Of a DNA stretch of 38,798 nt, positions 29,433 through 38,448 are shown piece after piece. The DNA lies in NCBI GenBank assembly GCA_003696725.1, contig RFGI01000057.1, forward strand, positions 1-38,798. The letters are read 5' to 3'. Source of the stretch: Planctomycetota bacterium (GTDB lineage Bacteria; Planctomycetota; Phycisphaerae; Phycisphaerales; UBA1924). Position numbers and translations under genes: made by a program. Positions within the stretch are counted from its first letter, which is position 1; the number at the start of each line of letters is the position of its first letter. The notes beneath the pieces are model-generated. The model did not search any database. It was given only the letters and a program-made list of their open reading frames with translations, and had not been told where the DNA came from.

Positions 29433-29835
29433 AGGCCCGTTCGATCCTGCCGTGTTGCGTCGCGCCAAGCGACACGCCGGGCGGTTCGGCCGACTCACGT
29501 TGTTCGATTCCATTTCTGAAGAATGGGTGTGCCGATGTGTCGAGCTCCCGGACGCGATCGGCGCCGGCGCCACCGCCCGGGAAGCCGAGAAAGCGCTGAC
29601 GGAGAATCTCACCGTCTGGTTCGCCTATCTCGAGGAGCAAGGCGAGCCTTGGCCCGAGCCAGCGTCGGCGCCTCGATCCGAGCAGGTCAACGTCCGTTTG
29701 ACCGCACAAGAGCGGGCGGAGTTCGAAGCGGCGGCGAAGCGGATGGGGCTCTCCAGCGTGGCGGATCTGATCCGTCTCGGTGTCCTCGATCTGATCCGAG
29801 CACAACGCGACCGCGATCGGCGGCGGACAGGCTGA
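29380..29835 (+). CDS. hicB: HicB-family antitoxin with ribbon-helix-helix domain
   Basis: A 151-residue protein. The partially degraded RNase H-like HicB domain covers about residues 30-95 (EEWVCRCVELPDAIGAGATAREAEKALTENL, given here in pieces: ELPDAIGAG, TAREAEKAL). A C-terminal ribbon-helix-helix DNA-binding domain (VNVRLTAQERAEFEAAA, GLSSVADLIRLG) follows. The ATG at 29380 lies inside hicA, 53 bp before its stop, so the N-terminus may be later; a GTG near 29450 is possible. It should neutralise HicA and repress the operon. It converges on the ABC transporter with a one-bp gap. Confidence 0.8.
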   Translation: MSAKSSGSSKRNGKEPIEGPFDPAVLRRAKRHAGRFGRLTLFDSISEEWVCRCVELPDAIGAGATAREAEKALTENLTVWFAYLEEQGEPWPEPASAPRSEQVNVRLTAQERAEFEAAAKRMGLSSVADLIRLGVLDLIRAQRDRDRRRTG

Positions 29836-29836
29836 A

Positions 29837-31672
29837 TCACGCCGGCGCCGGGACCAGCTGGGTCCGGGCGAGCGAGGCGTACAGCGGGGAGGATTCGAGC
29901 AACTCCGCGTGTGTCCCGGTGGCGGCTATCCGCCCGCCGTCCATCACCACGATCTGGTCCGCGTTGACCACGGTGCTCAGGCGATGGGCGACGATCAGGA
30001 CGGTCCGGTCGACGCCGAAGTCCGCCAGCGCCTCGGCGATCTTCGCCTCCGAGTCCGCGTCGATCATGCTGGTCGCCTCGTCGAGGATCAGGATCGCCGG
30101 GTCGCGCAGCACGGCCCGCGCGATCGCCAGCCGCTGCCGCTGTCCGCCCGAGAGGGTCGCGCCCTGCTCGCCGATGACCGCGCCGTACCCGCCGGGCAGG
30201 CGCTCGATGAATTCGTGGGCCCGGGCCCGCCGGGCGGCGTCGCGGATCTGCTCGTCCGTCGCCGGGCGGCCCGCCGACGGCCGGCCCATCGCGATGTTCT
30301 CGCGCACCGACCCGCGGAACAGGAACGTCTCCTGCGTCACCACGCCGATCTGCCGGCGCAGCGACCGCAGGTCCACCCCAGCGATGTCACGACCGTCGAT
30401 CAGCACGCGCCCGGCGGTCGGATCAAAGAGCCGCGGCACGAGGGACAGGAGCGTCGTCTTACCCGACCCGTTGGGCCCGACGAACGCGACCGTCGACCCG
30501 TGCGGGATCGCGAGCGACACGCCGCGCAGCGCGTCATCCTCGGCGCCGGGGTAGCGGAACGAAACACGCTCGAACCCGATCGACTCGGCGTGCCGGGGCA
30601 GCCGCGGCAAGCGGCGCGGACGGTCCCGCGCCGGCCCGGTCGGTTCGGCCGGTTCACTCATGAGCTCCACCAGCCGCACGGCGGCGGCCGAGGACATCTG
30701 CACCTCCTGCACCGCCCGGCTCAGTGGGCGGACCGTCGAGCCGGCGGCGCCGAGCGCAAAGAGCGTCGCGACGAACTCAGGAAGGTCGAGCCGGCCCGAG
30801 AGGATCAAGGCGGCGGCGGCCAGCGCCAGCCCCTCGAGCGTGATCAGCGTGATGGCCTGGTTCAGCGGCGAGCCCAGGGCGCGGATCCGCTGCTGCCGCA
30901 CGGTCTGCCGGACGGCCTCGTCGTTGTGCCGATCGAAGCGGGCCAGGGCGCTGCGTTCGGCGCCGAAGACCTTCACCGCCCGCGCCCCCTGGAGCGACTC
31001 GGTCGCGGCGCTGAGCAGGTCCGCCTTGGCCCGCAGGGCGCCGCGCGACGCCCGGCGGATGCGCTTGCCGAGCTTGCGCGTCACGGTGTAGAGGACGGGC
31101 GTGACGACCAGCGCCGCGAGCGTCAGCCGCCAGTCGATCGCGAGCGCAACGGCCACGCCGACAGCCGCCCGCATGACCTGCACGATGGACTTGCCGATCA
31201 GGGCCAGGAAGCCGGTCAGCAGCAGTTCCGTGTCGTTGACGATCCGCGACAGGGTGTCGCCCGTGCGCCCGGTCAGTCGTTCCAGCGGCAGGCGCAGCGC
31301 GTGGCGGTAGGCCCGGCGGCGGATCCGCCCGACGGTCTCGACGGCGTGCTCGGTGGAGATCGCCATCTGCCCGAACGTGGCCGCCGCGCCCAGCGCCGTC
31401 AGCGCGGCGAGCCCAGCGGTGAGCCACGCGACCGAGGCCATCGGCGCCGCGGGCAGGATCGCGATCAGGCCGTCGCCTAGCCAGGGCGCCCGTTCCCGCG
31501 CGATCCCCTGCAGCGAGCCGCCGCCGTCGCCCAGGATGAGCTCCAGGAGCGGGATGACGGCGGTGATCCCCGCGCCCATGCCGCCGGCGGCGAGGAACGC
31601 CAGCGCCACCGCCGCCGCCAGCCGGCCGGGCCGATCCAGGAGCCGCCGGGCGAGTGTCCAGAACGCCTGCAT
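29837..31672 (-). CDS. ABC exporter, lipid A/MsbA-like half transporter
   Basis: A 611-residue protein with six membrane helices (residues about 20-310) and a C-terminal ATPase. Motifs are Walker A GPNGSGKTT, Q-loop VVTQETFLF, signature LSGGQRQR, Walker B ILILDEATS, and H-loop VAHRLST. This is the type IV exporter fold of MsbA, which flips lipid A core across the inner membrane; the substrate here is not shown. Start ATG 31672 lies 11 bp after the aroA stop, so it is probably in the groES-aroA-ABC unit. GATACT ends seven bases before it. Confidence 0.92.
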   Translation of the reverse strand: MQAFWTLARRLLDRPGRLAAAVALAFLAAGGMGAGITAVIPLLELILGDGGGSLQGIARERAPWLGDGLIAILPAAPMASVAWLTAGLAALTALGAAATFGQMAISTEHAVETVGRIRRRAYRHALRLPLERLTGRTGDTLSRIVNDTELLLTGFLALIGKSIVQVMRAAVGVAVALAIDWRLTLAALVVTPVLYTVTRKLGKRIRRASRGALRAKADLLSAATESLQGARAVKVFGAERSALARFDRHNDEAVRQTVRQQRIRALGSPLNQAITLITLEGLALAAAALILSGRLDLPEFVATLFALGAAGSTVRPLSRAVQEVQMSSAAAVRLVELMSEPAEPTGPARDRPRRLPRLPRHAESIGFERVSFRYPGAEDDALRGVSLAIPHGSTVAFVGPNGSGKTTLLSLVPRLFDPTAGRVLIDGRDIAGVDLRSLRRQIGVVTQETFLFRGSVRENIAMGRPSAGRPATDEQIRDAARRARAHEFIERLPGGYGAVIGEQGATLSGGQRQRLAIARAVLRDPAILILDEATSMIDADSEAKIAEALADFGVDRTVLIVAHRLSTVVNADQIVVMDGGRIAATGTHAELLESSPLYASLARTQLVPAPA

Positions 31673-31683
31673 CGGGTGGAGTA

Positions 31684-33111
31684 TCAGCCGCCCCCGGCCG
31701 CGGGACAAGCGAGCCCGTGCGCCAGCGCATACAGCCGGGCCAGATCGCGCCAGTACCCGGGATAGGTCTTGGCGACGCACGCCGGGTCGCGGACGGCCAC
31801 GTTCGGCCGGCGCAGGCCCACCAGCGACAGGGCCATGGCCATGCGGTGGTCGTGGTAGGTGTCGAATACGACCGGCTCGTCCCGCGCCGAGGGGGGGATC
31901 GGCTCGACGGTGAGCGACTCGCCCGTGGCCCGCACGCCGGCGCCGACCTTCGTGAGCTCGGAGACGGTCGCGGCCAGTCGGTCGCACTCCTTCACCGGCA
32001 GCGAGCCCAGGCCGGTGATCGTCGTCGGCCCGTCGGCGAAGACGGCCAGGGCCGCCAGCGTCATCGCCGCGTCGGGCATGTCGGAGAAGTCGGCCTCGAC
32101 GCCGGCCAGCCCCGCGGGCCCCCGCACCGAGACGGACTGGGACCCGACCTCGGCCTCGGCGCCCATGCGCGCCAGCGTCCGGACGAACATGGTGTCGCCC
32201 TGGAGGCTCCCGCTGTGCAGGTCGGGGATCGTGACCCGCGCGCCGGGCGTCAGCGCCGCCGCGGCCAACAGGTAGGTCGCGCCGCTGGCGTCGGGCTCGA
32301 TCTCGATGTCGAACCCGCGCAGCGGCCCCGGCGCGACAACAAGCGAGCGGGCGTCCTCCGACGCCGAGGCGTGCCTGGCGCCGAGCCGGCGCAGGAGCTC
32401 GACGGTCATGCGGACGTACGACGCGCTCGGCGGCGTCGCGGGCAGCTCGATCGACACGCCCTCGGAGGTCCACGGCCCGATCATCAACAGCGCCGAGATG
32501 AACTGGCTCGACGCCTGCGTCGGTAGGTGCAGGTTCCCGCCGACGAGCGGCCCGCCGTCGGCCGGGGGCTCGATCCGCACGGGCGGATGGCCGTATTCGC
32601 CGAGGTACTCGACGCGCACCTTCATGGCCCGCAACGCCGCGACGAGCCCGTCGATGGGCCGCTGGCGCATGCGCGGGGATCCGTCGATGGTGGTCGCGCC
32701 ATCGGCCAGCCCCGCCACGGCGGACAGGAACCGGACGGCGGTGCCCGCGTTCTCCAGGTTGAGCTCCCCGGCGCCGCGCGGGTGGCCCGCGACGCCTTCC
32801 ACTCTGAACGCGGGCAGGTCCGGGTCGTCGGCGTCCTCGCGCACGACGGCGCCGAACCGGGCCAGCCCCGCCGTCATCACCCGCACATCGTCGGCGTCAA
32901 GCAGCGGGCGGTAGAGCATGCTCACGCCCCCGGCGAGCGACGCGAGCGCCAGGGCCCGGTTGGTCAGGCTCTTCGAGCCCGGCGGGCGGACAACGGCCTC
33001 GAACGGTCCCGGGATCGGCGCCAGCGGCAGAGGGTCCGGCATCGCGCCGAGCGGCCGGCGGAGGGTCTCGATCATCGCCGCCGGGCCCGCGGGATCAGGC
33101 GTCCCCGTCAT
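31684..33111 (-). CDS. aroA: 3-phosphoshikimate 1-carboxyvinyltransferase (EPSP synthase)
   Basis: A 475-residue enzyme of the shikimate pathway joining PEP to shikimate 3-phosphate. Motifs are PPGSKSLTNRALALASLAGG, NAGTAVRFLSAVAGLADG (the phosphate-binding loop, where GTAVRF has Ala rather than Gly/Thr variants), LPVKECDRLA, and DTYHDHRMAM. ATG 33111 is preceded by GAGG at six bases and overlaps groES by 17 bp, suggesting coupling; GTG 33114 is an alternative. The length fits the family, about 430-470. Confidence 0.94.
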   Translation of the reverse strand: MTGTPDPAGPAAMIETLRRPLGAMPDPLPLAPIPGPFEAVVRPPGSKSLTNRALALASLAGGVSMLYRPLLDADDVRVMTAGLARFGAVVREDADDPDLPAFRVEGVAGHPRGAGELNLENAGTAVRFLSAVAGLADGATTIDGSPRMRQRPIDGLVAALRAMKVRVEYLGEYGHPPVRIEPPADGGPLVGGNLHLPTQASSQFISALLMIGPWTSEGVSIELPATPPSASYVRMTVELLRRLGARHASASEDARSLVVAPGPLRGFDIEIEPDASGATYLLAAAALTPGARVTIPDLHSGSLQGDTMFVRTLARMGAEAEVGSQSVSVRGPAGLAGVEADFSDMPDAAMTLAALAVFADGPTTITGLGSLPVKECDRLAATVSELTKVGAGVRATGESLTVEPIPPSARDEPVVFDTYHDHRMAMALSLVGLRRPNVAVRDPACVAKTYPGYWRDLARLYALAHGLACPAAGGG

Positions 33112-33433
33112 CACTTGCCTCGCGGCGGAAGACCGCGACCACGTCCTCGACCGGGATCACGTACAGGCGGTTGTCGCCCTCGAAATCCACGGGCACCCCG
33201 TGCTTGGGATTGAACAGCACGCGGTCGTAGCGGCGGATGGGGTAGTCCTCATCGCGTTCGACCTGCGCCGAGATGGAGACCACCCGACCCGTGAGGGTGG
33301 GGATCTCGATCTTGTCGGGCAGGTGGATGCCCGCCTTGGTCTGCTTCTTGTCCTCATCCTTACGGATCAGGACGCGCGCCCCGATGGGCTCGACGATCTC
33401 GAGCGACTTCGCGGGTTGGCGAGCCGAGGGCAT
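33095..33433 (-). CDS. groES: GroES-like co-chaperonin
   Basis: A 112-residue protein of the Cpn10 fold. IGARVLIRKDEDKKQTKAGIHLPD includes the mobile-loop motif AGIHLP that contacts GroEL. RRYDRVLFNPKHGVPVDF and VIPVEDVVAVF complete the barrel. It is slightly longer than the usual 95-100 residues and diverged enough that it could be a GroES paralogue. No groEL is next to it. TACACT ends six bases before the ATG and there is no Shine-Dalgarno. It sits between ftsH and aroA and overlaps aroA. Confidence 0.85.
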   Translation of the reverse strand: MPSARQPAKSLEIVEPIGARVLIRKDEDKKQTKAGIHLPDKIEIPTLTGRVVSISAQVERDEDYPIRRYDRVLFNPKHGVPVDFEGDNRLYVIPVEDVVAVFRREASDDGDA

Positions 33434-33439
33434 GCGGGC

Positions 33440-33445
33440 AGTGTA
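33440..33445 (-). promoter_or_regulatory. putative leaderless -10 box (TACACT) of groES
   Basis: On the minus strand TACACT ends six bases before the groES ATG at 33433, inside the 31-bp gap after ftsH. It would give groES-aroA its own promoter. Confidence 0.45.
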
Positions 33446-33464
33446 GACGGCGCCCGGGGGGGCG

Positions 33465-35498
33465 TCAGGCCGGGGCGGGCGCCAGGCCCGCGGGCGGGGC
33501 GTCGTCCTCGGGCCGGGGGCGTGCCTGGCCCGGCGGCTCGGGGGCGCGCTTCTTGGCCTCGCCCGCGAGAAGGTCGCTGACGCTGGGTTTGGCAAGCGTC
33601 TCGCCGCGCATCAGGGCGCGCACCTCGTCGGCGGTGAGGGTCTCGTGCTTGAGCAGGGCCTGGGCCACGCGCTCGACCTGGTCCCAGCGCTCGTTCAGGA
33701 GGCGCTCGGCGTCGGCGTAGGCCTCGTCCGCGATCCGGCGGACTTCCTCGTCGACGACCCGCGCGGTCTCCTCCGAATACTCGCGCTCGGCGACGAACCG
33801 CTCCTGCCCGTCGGCGTCGCTGTAGCGGACGAAGCCCAGCCGCTCGCTCATGCCCCACTCGAGGACCATGGCGCGGGCGATCTTGGTGACCTGAGCGATG
33901 TCCATGCTGGCGCCGCTGGAGACGTCCCCGGTCTTGCGCTGCTCGGCGATCCGTCCGCCGCACGCCACGCGGAGCATGGCCTTGAGCCACCGGGCGCCGT
34001 AGGTGAACCGGTCCTTGGTGGGCAGCGACATGCTGGCGCCGCCGGTCTCCCCGCGCGGGATGATGGTCACCTTGTGCAGGGGGTCGGCGTCTTCGAGCGA
34101 TTCCTGCAAGACCGCGTGGCCGGCCTCGTGGTACGCCGTGGCCACGCGTTCGTCCTCCTCGACGGCCCGGCTCTTGCGGGCCCGCCCGAACTTGACCTTG
34201 TCGCGCGCCTCCTCGAGGTCCTCCTGCTCGATGAAGTCCTTCTCGGCGAGGGTCGCGATGATCGCCGACTCGTTGATGATCGCCGCGAGCTCGGCGCCGC
34301 TGAACATCGGCGTGCCCCGGGCGATCTTCTCGAGGTCCACACCGGGGCCGAGCCGGACCTTCTTCGCATGCACCTGGAGGATCGCGAGCCGGCCCTGCAC
34401 GTCGGGCAGGGGCACGACCACCTCGCGGTCGAACCGACCGGGGCGGGTCAGGGCCGGGTCCAGCACGTCCACCCGGTTGGTCGCGGCGATCACGATCACC
34501 TGGTCGGATGTCTCGAACCCGTCCATCTCCACGAGGATGGCGTTGAGGGTCTGCTCGCGCTCGTCGTGTCCGCCTGTCGTGAACCCGGCGCCGCGCTTGC
34601 GGCCCACGGCGTCGATCTCATCCAGGAAGATGATGCACGGCGACGACTCCTTGGCCGTCTTAAACAGGTCGCGCACGCGGCTGGCGCCCACACCGACGAA
34701 CATCTCCACGAAGTCCGACCCGGAGATCGAGAAGAAGGGGACGTCCGCCTCGCCCGCGATGGCCTTGGCCAGCAGGGTCTTGCCCGTGCCCGGCGGGCCG
34801 ACGAGCAGCACCCCGCGCGGGATGCGGGCGCCGAGCCGGGTGAACTTCTTGGGATTCTTGAGGAACTGGATGATCTCCTCGACCTCGTCCTTGGCCTCCT
34901 CGATGCCCGCCACGTCGGCGAAGGTGACGTTGGTCATCTCCTTCTGGAAGACGCGGTGCTTGGAGCGGCCGAAGTTGCCCAGCATCCCGCCCCCGCCCCC
35001 GGCGTTGCGCAGCCCGCGCAGGATCATCACCCAGATCACCACGATCAGGAGCACGGTGATCAGCAGCGGGTTGAACAGGATCATCTGCCACAGCGGCGGG
35101 CCGCCGGCGTCCTTGAACTTCCCGCCCGTCAGGTCGTTGAGCCACTCGGCGTACTTGTCCTTGATCGTCGGGTCGATCTCGAACCGCACGGGGCGCTGGG
35201 GCCCGTCCACGCCCGCCTCGCGCACGGCGCGGATCTCCCGGTCGCGCAGCTCGACCGTGTCCTCCACGATCTGCCCGGCGACGTACAGGCTCTTGAACTC
35301 GTCCCAGGTCTTGAGCGTCTCCACCTGCCCGCTGACGTTCTGGAAGATCAGCATCAGCATGGCCACCAGGACGAACACCATGACCCACCCGAACAGCCCC
35401 CGGCTGAACCGGGTCGGCGGGGGGGGCGGGGTCCGGCCGGGCTTGCCCTCGGGCTTGCCGGGGCTGGGTCGTCGGGGCTGCTGATCGTCCTGCGGCAT
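33465..35498 (-). CDS. ftsH: ATP-dependent zinc metalloprotease FtsH
   Basis: A 677-residue membrane AAA protease degrading membrane and regulatory proteins. Two membrane helices (about 34-53 and 143-162) flank a periplasmic domain of about 90 residues. Walker A is GPPGTGKT at 234-241, Walker B IIFLDEID at 289-296, and the arginine-finger region [18 protein letters not shown] at 340-357. Zinc motif HEAGH is at 457-461, and the third ligand is in [11 protein letters not shown]. The C-terminal tail is Pro-rich. No Shine-Dalgarno is clear. Upstream is a 144-bp gap with a strong inverted repeat and TATCCT. Confidence 0.97.
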   Translation of the reverse strand: MPQDDQQPRRPSPGKPEGKPGRTPPPPPTRFSRGLFGWVMVFVLVAMLMLIFQNVSGQVETLKTWDEFKSLYVAGQIVEDTVELRDREIRAVREAGVDGPQRPVRFEIDPTIKDKYAEWLNDLTGGKFKDAGGPPLWQMILFNPLLITVLLIVVIWVMILRGLRNAGGGGGMLGNFGRSKHRVFQKEMTNVTFADVAGIEEAKDEVEEIIQFLKNPKKFTRLGARIPRGVLLVGPPGTGKTLLAKAIAGEADVPFFSISGSDFVEMFVGVGASRVRDLFKTAKESSPCIIFLDEIDAVGRKRGAGFTTGGHDEREQTLNAILVEMDGFETSDQVIVIAATNRVDVLDPALTRPGRFDREVVVPLPDVQGRLAILQVHAKKVRLGPGVDLEKIARGTPMFSGAELAAIINESAIIATLAEKDFIEQEDLEEARDKVKFGRARKSRAVEEDERVATAYHEAGHAVLQESLEDADPLHKVTIIPRGETGGASMSLPTKDRFTYGARWLKAMLRVACGGRIAEQRKTGDVSSGASMDIAQVTKIARAMVLEWGMSERLGFVRYSDADGQERFVAEREYSEETARVVDEEVRRIADEAYADAERLLNERWDQVERVAQALLKHETLTADEVRALMRGETLAKPSVSDLLAGEAKKRAPEPPGQARPRPEDDAPPAGLAPAPA

Positions 35499-35569
35499 GC
35501 TGGGCTCGGTGAGGGATGGGCGTCGTCGACGCGTCCGGCGGGTTGGCTATCGGGCGTTTCGGCGGCCGG

Positions 35570-35614
35570 CTTGCCCGCGATTCGGCTCGGCTCAGACGCC
35601 GGCGGGCAAGGATA
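35570..35614 (-). promoter_or_regulatory. inverted repeat overlapping the putative ftsH -10 box
   Basis: CTTGCCCGC (35570-35578) and GCGGGCAAG (35602-35610) form a perfect nine-bp inverted repeat with a 23-base centre. A minus-strand TATCCT at 35614-35609 overlaps the right arm. It could be a repressor site for ftsH, or a transcript hairpin if transcription starts further upstream. Confidence 0.35.
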
Positions 35615-35642
35615 GGCCCCGCCATGGCCGGCCGGAGGCCGA

Positions 35643-36164
35643 TCACCACGACGATCGAAGCTCCGCGACGATGTCCCGCGCCAGGGCGTCAACCGCGGCC
35701 AGCCGCCCCGCGTCGATCGGCTCGCCCGCCCCCCGCATGGGGATGAAGGCGCCCTGCGCTCTGAACCCCCGCCGTTCGATGACGGACCCCCGGCCGCGCC
35801 GCCCGACCCGGAAGGTGAAATCGACGGCCAGGTCGTAGGCCAGCTCCTGCGTCAGGCCCGTGGTCGTGTCCCGGCCCAGCCGGCGCAGCGACGCCTCGGT
35901 GACCACGCCGGTGAGCGTCGCGCCGCCAACGTCGGCGACGCGCCACGGCGTCGATCGGTTGATCTCTTTGATGATCGCCTCGGTGAGCAGGGCGCCGAGC
36001 TCCGGCTCGCGTGTGCGGTTGCGCCACAGCGGCACGCTGACCGTCCGCACCGCGGCGTCGTGCCCCGTCCCGAACGCGTACCCCTCGGCCGGGTCCGTCG
36101 CGCAGCCGACGATCGCCATCGGGGCGAGCGCGACGACCACGATCGCGGCCCACGCTCGGTTCAC
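35643..36164 (-). CDS. lptE: LPS-assembly lipoprotein LptE-like
   Basis: A 173-residue lipoprotein. The signal runs to the lipobox Cys in AIVGC. The mature domain has the LptE pattern: VPLWRNRTREPELGALLTEAIIKEI, then RVADVGGATLTGVVTEASLRRL and a C-terminal helix (DALARDIVAELRSSW). LptE plugs the LptD outer-membrane barrel that inserts LPS. Start GTG 36164 overlaps the TGA of the BamD-like gene (GTGA). The gene order with a BamD-like protein supports an outer-membrane biogenesis pair. Confidence 0.78.
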   Translation of the reverse strand: MNRAWAAIVVVALAPMAIVGCATDPAEGYAFGTGHDAAVRTVSVPLWRNRTREPELGALLTEAIIKEINRSTPWRVADVGGATLTGVVTEASLRRLGRDTTTGLTQELAYDLAVDFTFRVGRRGRGSVIERRGFRAQGAFIPMRGAGEPIDAGRLAAVDALARDIVAELRSSW

Positions 36165-37165
36165 GGCTCGCCCCCGCCGGGTCCGGGCTCGTCTTCGGGG
36201 ACCGGCCAGCCGCGCTTGACCATGATGGCCCGGGCGTCCTGGGCCGCGGGCGACCCCGGGTGTTTGCGGATGAGCCGGCCCAGCGTGAAGCGTGCGCTGG
36301 GCCGGTCGCCACGCTTGAGGTACCACCTCGCCCCGGCCAGCATCTGGTCGGCCAGGGCGTCGTCGATCCTCTGGACGAGCCGGTCGTCGAGCGCGGTGCG
36401 CTCGGCCGCGGCCGGGAACGCGCGGGCGAAGGCGCGGGCCTGCTCGGCGGCGTCGATCAGTGTCGAGCCGTCGTACTCCGGGCCCTTGTACCTCGCGACG
36501 TTGACACGGATGCGCTGCTCCATCGCCCGCCTGATGTTGGGCCCGTTTGGGTAGTTGGCGACGTACAGGTCGTACGCGATCGCGGCGAGCTCGAGGTCCC
36601 CCCGCCGGAGGTAGAAATCCGCCAGCTCGATGGCCGCGCGCTCGGCGAGCTCGCTCCCCGGCAGGCGCTCCTGCACACGGATGAGCGTCTCTTCCGCGAT
36701 GTCTCCGGCGCCGAGGATCCGCACCCCCAGCCACCGGCGGCGTAGCCCGCGGGCGTATCGCGTGGCGATGCCCAGCTCGCGCTCGATCGCCAGCACGTAC
36801 TCCTCGCTCTGCGGGAAGCGCTGGATGACCTCACGCTCGTAATCGAACAGCGCCTTGAACTCCCGGCCCATGGCGGCGAGCGCGTCGCCGCGCAGCAGGA
36901 ACGCCCGCGGGCGCCACGGCGAGTCCGAGTCGCCGTGGGCCCGGATCCACCGGTCGGCCAGGGCGCGCGCCGCCGCGGGCTGGTCCGAGGCCAAGAGCGC
37001 CGCGATCTCGTTCATCACGGCCTCGTCCGATCCCTCGGCCGGCGCTCTCTCGAGCACCCACTCGCCGGACTCGTCGAGGGTGAACTCCTCGGCCTGACCC
37101 AGCGCGGGCCGAGCCATAACCAGCGCGCCGAGCAGGAGCAACCAGGCTGGTAGAGCGCGGGTCAT
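36161..37165 (-). CDS. BamD-like TPR outer-membrane assembly protein
   Basis: A 334-residue exported protein. The signal peptide WLLLLGALVMARPALG should be cut before QAEEF, and there is no lipobox Cys, unlike classic lipoprotein BamD. The mature part is tandem TPR-type helices (WRPRAFLLRGDALAAMG, AERAAIELADFYLRRGDLELAAIAYDLY in pieces) with the BamD-like YDLYVANYPNGPN and PGSPAAQDARAIM spacing. TATCGT ends nine bases before the ATG and there is no Shine-Dalgarno. Coupled by GTGA to lptE. It may be a BamD homologue or a YbgF/CpoB-like TPR protein. Confidence 0.78.
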   Translation of the reverse strand: MTRALPAWLLLLGALVMARPALGQAEEFTLDESGEWVLERAPAEGSDEAVMNEIAALLASDQPAAARALADRWIRAHGDSDSPWRPRAFLLRGDALAAMGREFKALFDYEREVIQRFPQSEEYVLAIERELGIATRYARGLRRRWLGVRILGAGDIAEETLIRVQERLPGSELAERAAIELADFYLRRGDLELAAIAYDLYVANYPNGPNIRRAMEQRIRVNVARYKGPEYDGSTLIDAAEQARAFARAFPAAAERTALDDRLVQRIDDALADQMLAGARWYLKRGDRPSARFTLGRLIRKHPGSPAAQDARAIMVKRGWPVPEDEPGPGGGEP

Positions 37166-37174
37166 GCGCCGCGC

Positions 37175-37180
37175 ACGATA
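37175..37180 (-). promoter_or_regulatory. putative leaderless -10 box (TATCGT) of the BamD-like gene
   Basis: TATCGT on the minus strand ends nine bases before the ATG at 37165, with no ribosome binding site between. It fits TANNNT but is among the weaker cases. Confidence 0.35.
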
Positions 37181-37208
37181 CCATCGGCGCGCGGGCGGCG
37201 CGGGTCCG

Positions 37209-38441
37209 TCACCGGCGCGGGTTGCGCGCACGGGTCTTGCGCGGGTCACGACGGCGGCTGGCGGCCGAACCGTCCGGGGACGCCTCGCGCTCGGGCTGGG
37301 CGCCCGTGTCGGTCGTCGGCGTCGCCGGGGGCGCATCGGCGGCCGGGGCGTCGGTGGGGCGGGCGAAGATCATGCGGCCGGCGTTGGTCTGGAGGCTGCT
37401 CGTGACGCGCAGGGCGGCGGTCCGGCCGATCAAATCGGCGCCGTCGTCCGCGACCACCATCGTCCCGTCGTCGAGGAAGCCGACGGCCTGCCCCGGCTGC
37501 TCGCCCGGCCGGACGAGGCGGACCTCCAGCCGGTCGCCCGGCGCCACGGCCAGACGCATCGCCGAGGCGAGTTCGTTCAGGTTCACCGCGGACACGCCCT
37601 TGATGCCCGCAACCCGGGCCAGCGCCGAGTCTGTCGTCACAACCGTGCCGGGCAGCCTCGCCGCCAGATCGATCAGCATCTGGTCGGCGCCCGCGCCGGC
37701 GGCGTCGGATTCGTCGACGGAGACATCCAGGAGGGCCTCGCGCTGGAGGCGGCTGACGATCTCCAGACCGCGCCGGCCGCGCGTCCTCTTGAGCCCGTCG
37801 CCGGAGTCGGCGAGCGTCTGGAGCTCGTCGACGACGAACCGCGGGATGACGATCGGCGCCTGGATCAGCCCCGTCCGGCACACGTCGAGGATCCGCCCGT
37901 CGATCAGCGCCGCCGAGTCCAGGATCAGCGGCCGGGGCCCGCGCACCTGCCGGGCGAACTCCACGTAGGGGATCACCAGCCGGAACTGGTCCTGCGTCTG
38001 CAGCACGATGCTCACCGCGAGGTACACCGTCGCGATCCCGATCAGGATCTTGATCGTGTCGATAATCCGAGAGCCCGTGATCTCGTACACCTCGGCGATC
38101 CGGTCCAGCAGGAACGACAGCGCGATCGCCGCGGCGACCCCCGCGACGATGCCGAAGAACACGCCGGACACCGTCGCGATCTTCTTCTCGGGCGTCAGCA
38201 CGTCGATCGCGATGACCCCGAACGCCAGGGTCAGCCCGAACAGCAGCACCCAGGGCCAGCCGGTGACGAGGTTGATCTCCCAATCGCCGATCTGCTGCGG
38301 GTTCTGGCCGATGTCCAGGACGTAAAAAAATGTGACCAGGATGATCACCGCGATCAGCAGGATCCGGAGCAGGCGCAGGAGCGCCCCGCGCCCGGCGGCG
38401 GCGTCGTCGGTCGGGGTGGCCGGCGTCTTCGATCGGGCCAT
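37209..38441 (-). CDS. membrane PIN/TRAM-domain protein (YacL-like)
   Basis: A 410-residue protein. Four membrane helices lie at about residues 23-42, 62-80, 88-112 and 130-148. A PIN nuclease domain (171-290) has PLILDSAALIDGR with Asp175, FVVDELQ with Glu206, DADQML-type Asp253, and TTDSALA with Asp271. A TRAM RNA-binding domain follows (about 295-375), then a disordered basic tail (SRRRDPRKTRARNPRR). This matches the YacL family of membrane-tethered PIN/TRAM proteins. TAGACT ends seven bases before the ATG. RNA cleavage is by family analogy. Confidence 0.9.
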   Translation of the reverse strand: MARSKTPATPTDDAAAGRGALLRLLRILLIAVIILVTFFYVLDIGQNPQQIGDWEINLVTGWPWVLLFGLTLAFGVIAIDVLTPEKKIATVSGVFFGIVAGVAAAIALSFLLDRIAEVYEITGSRIIDTIKILIGIATVYLAVSIVLQTQDQFRLVIPYVEFARQVRGPRPLILDSAALIDGRILDVCRTGLIQAPIVIPRFVVDELQTLADSGDGLKRTRGRRGLEIVSRLQREALLDVSVDESDAAGAGADQMLIDLAARLPGTVVTTDSALARVAGIKGVSAVNLNELASAMRLAVAPGDRLEVRLVRPGEQPGQAVGFLDDGTMVVADDGADLIGRTAALRVTSSLQTNAGRMIFARPTDAPAADAPPATPTTDTGAQPEREASPDGSAASRRRDPRKTRARNPRR

Positions 38442-38448
38442 CGGGCGA

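Noticed and set aside
33645-35615. 656-residue open frame on the plus strand
   Set aside because: Antisense to ftsH, with His/Leu/Gly-rich composition and no motif; ftsH is certain.
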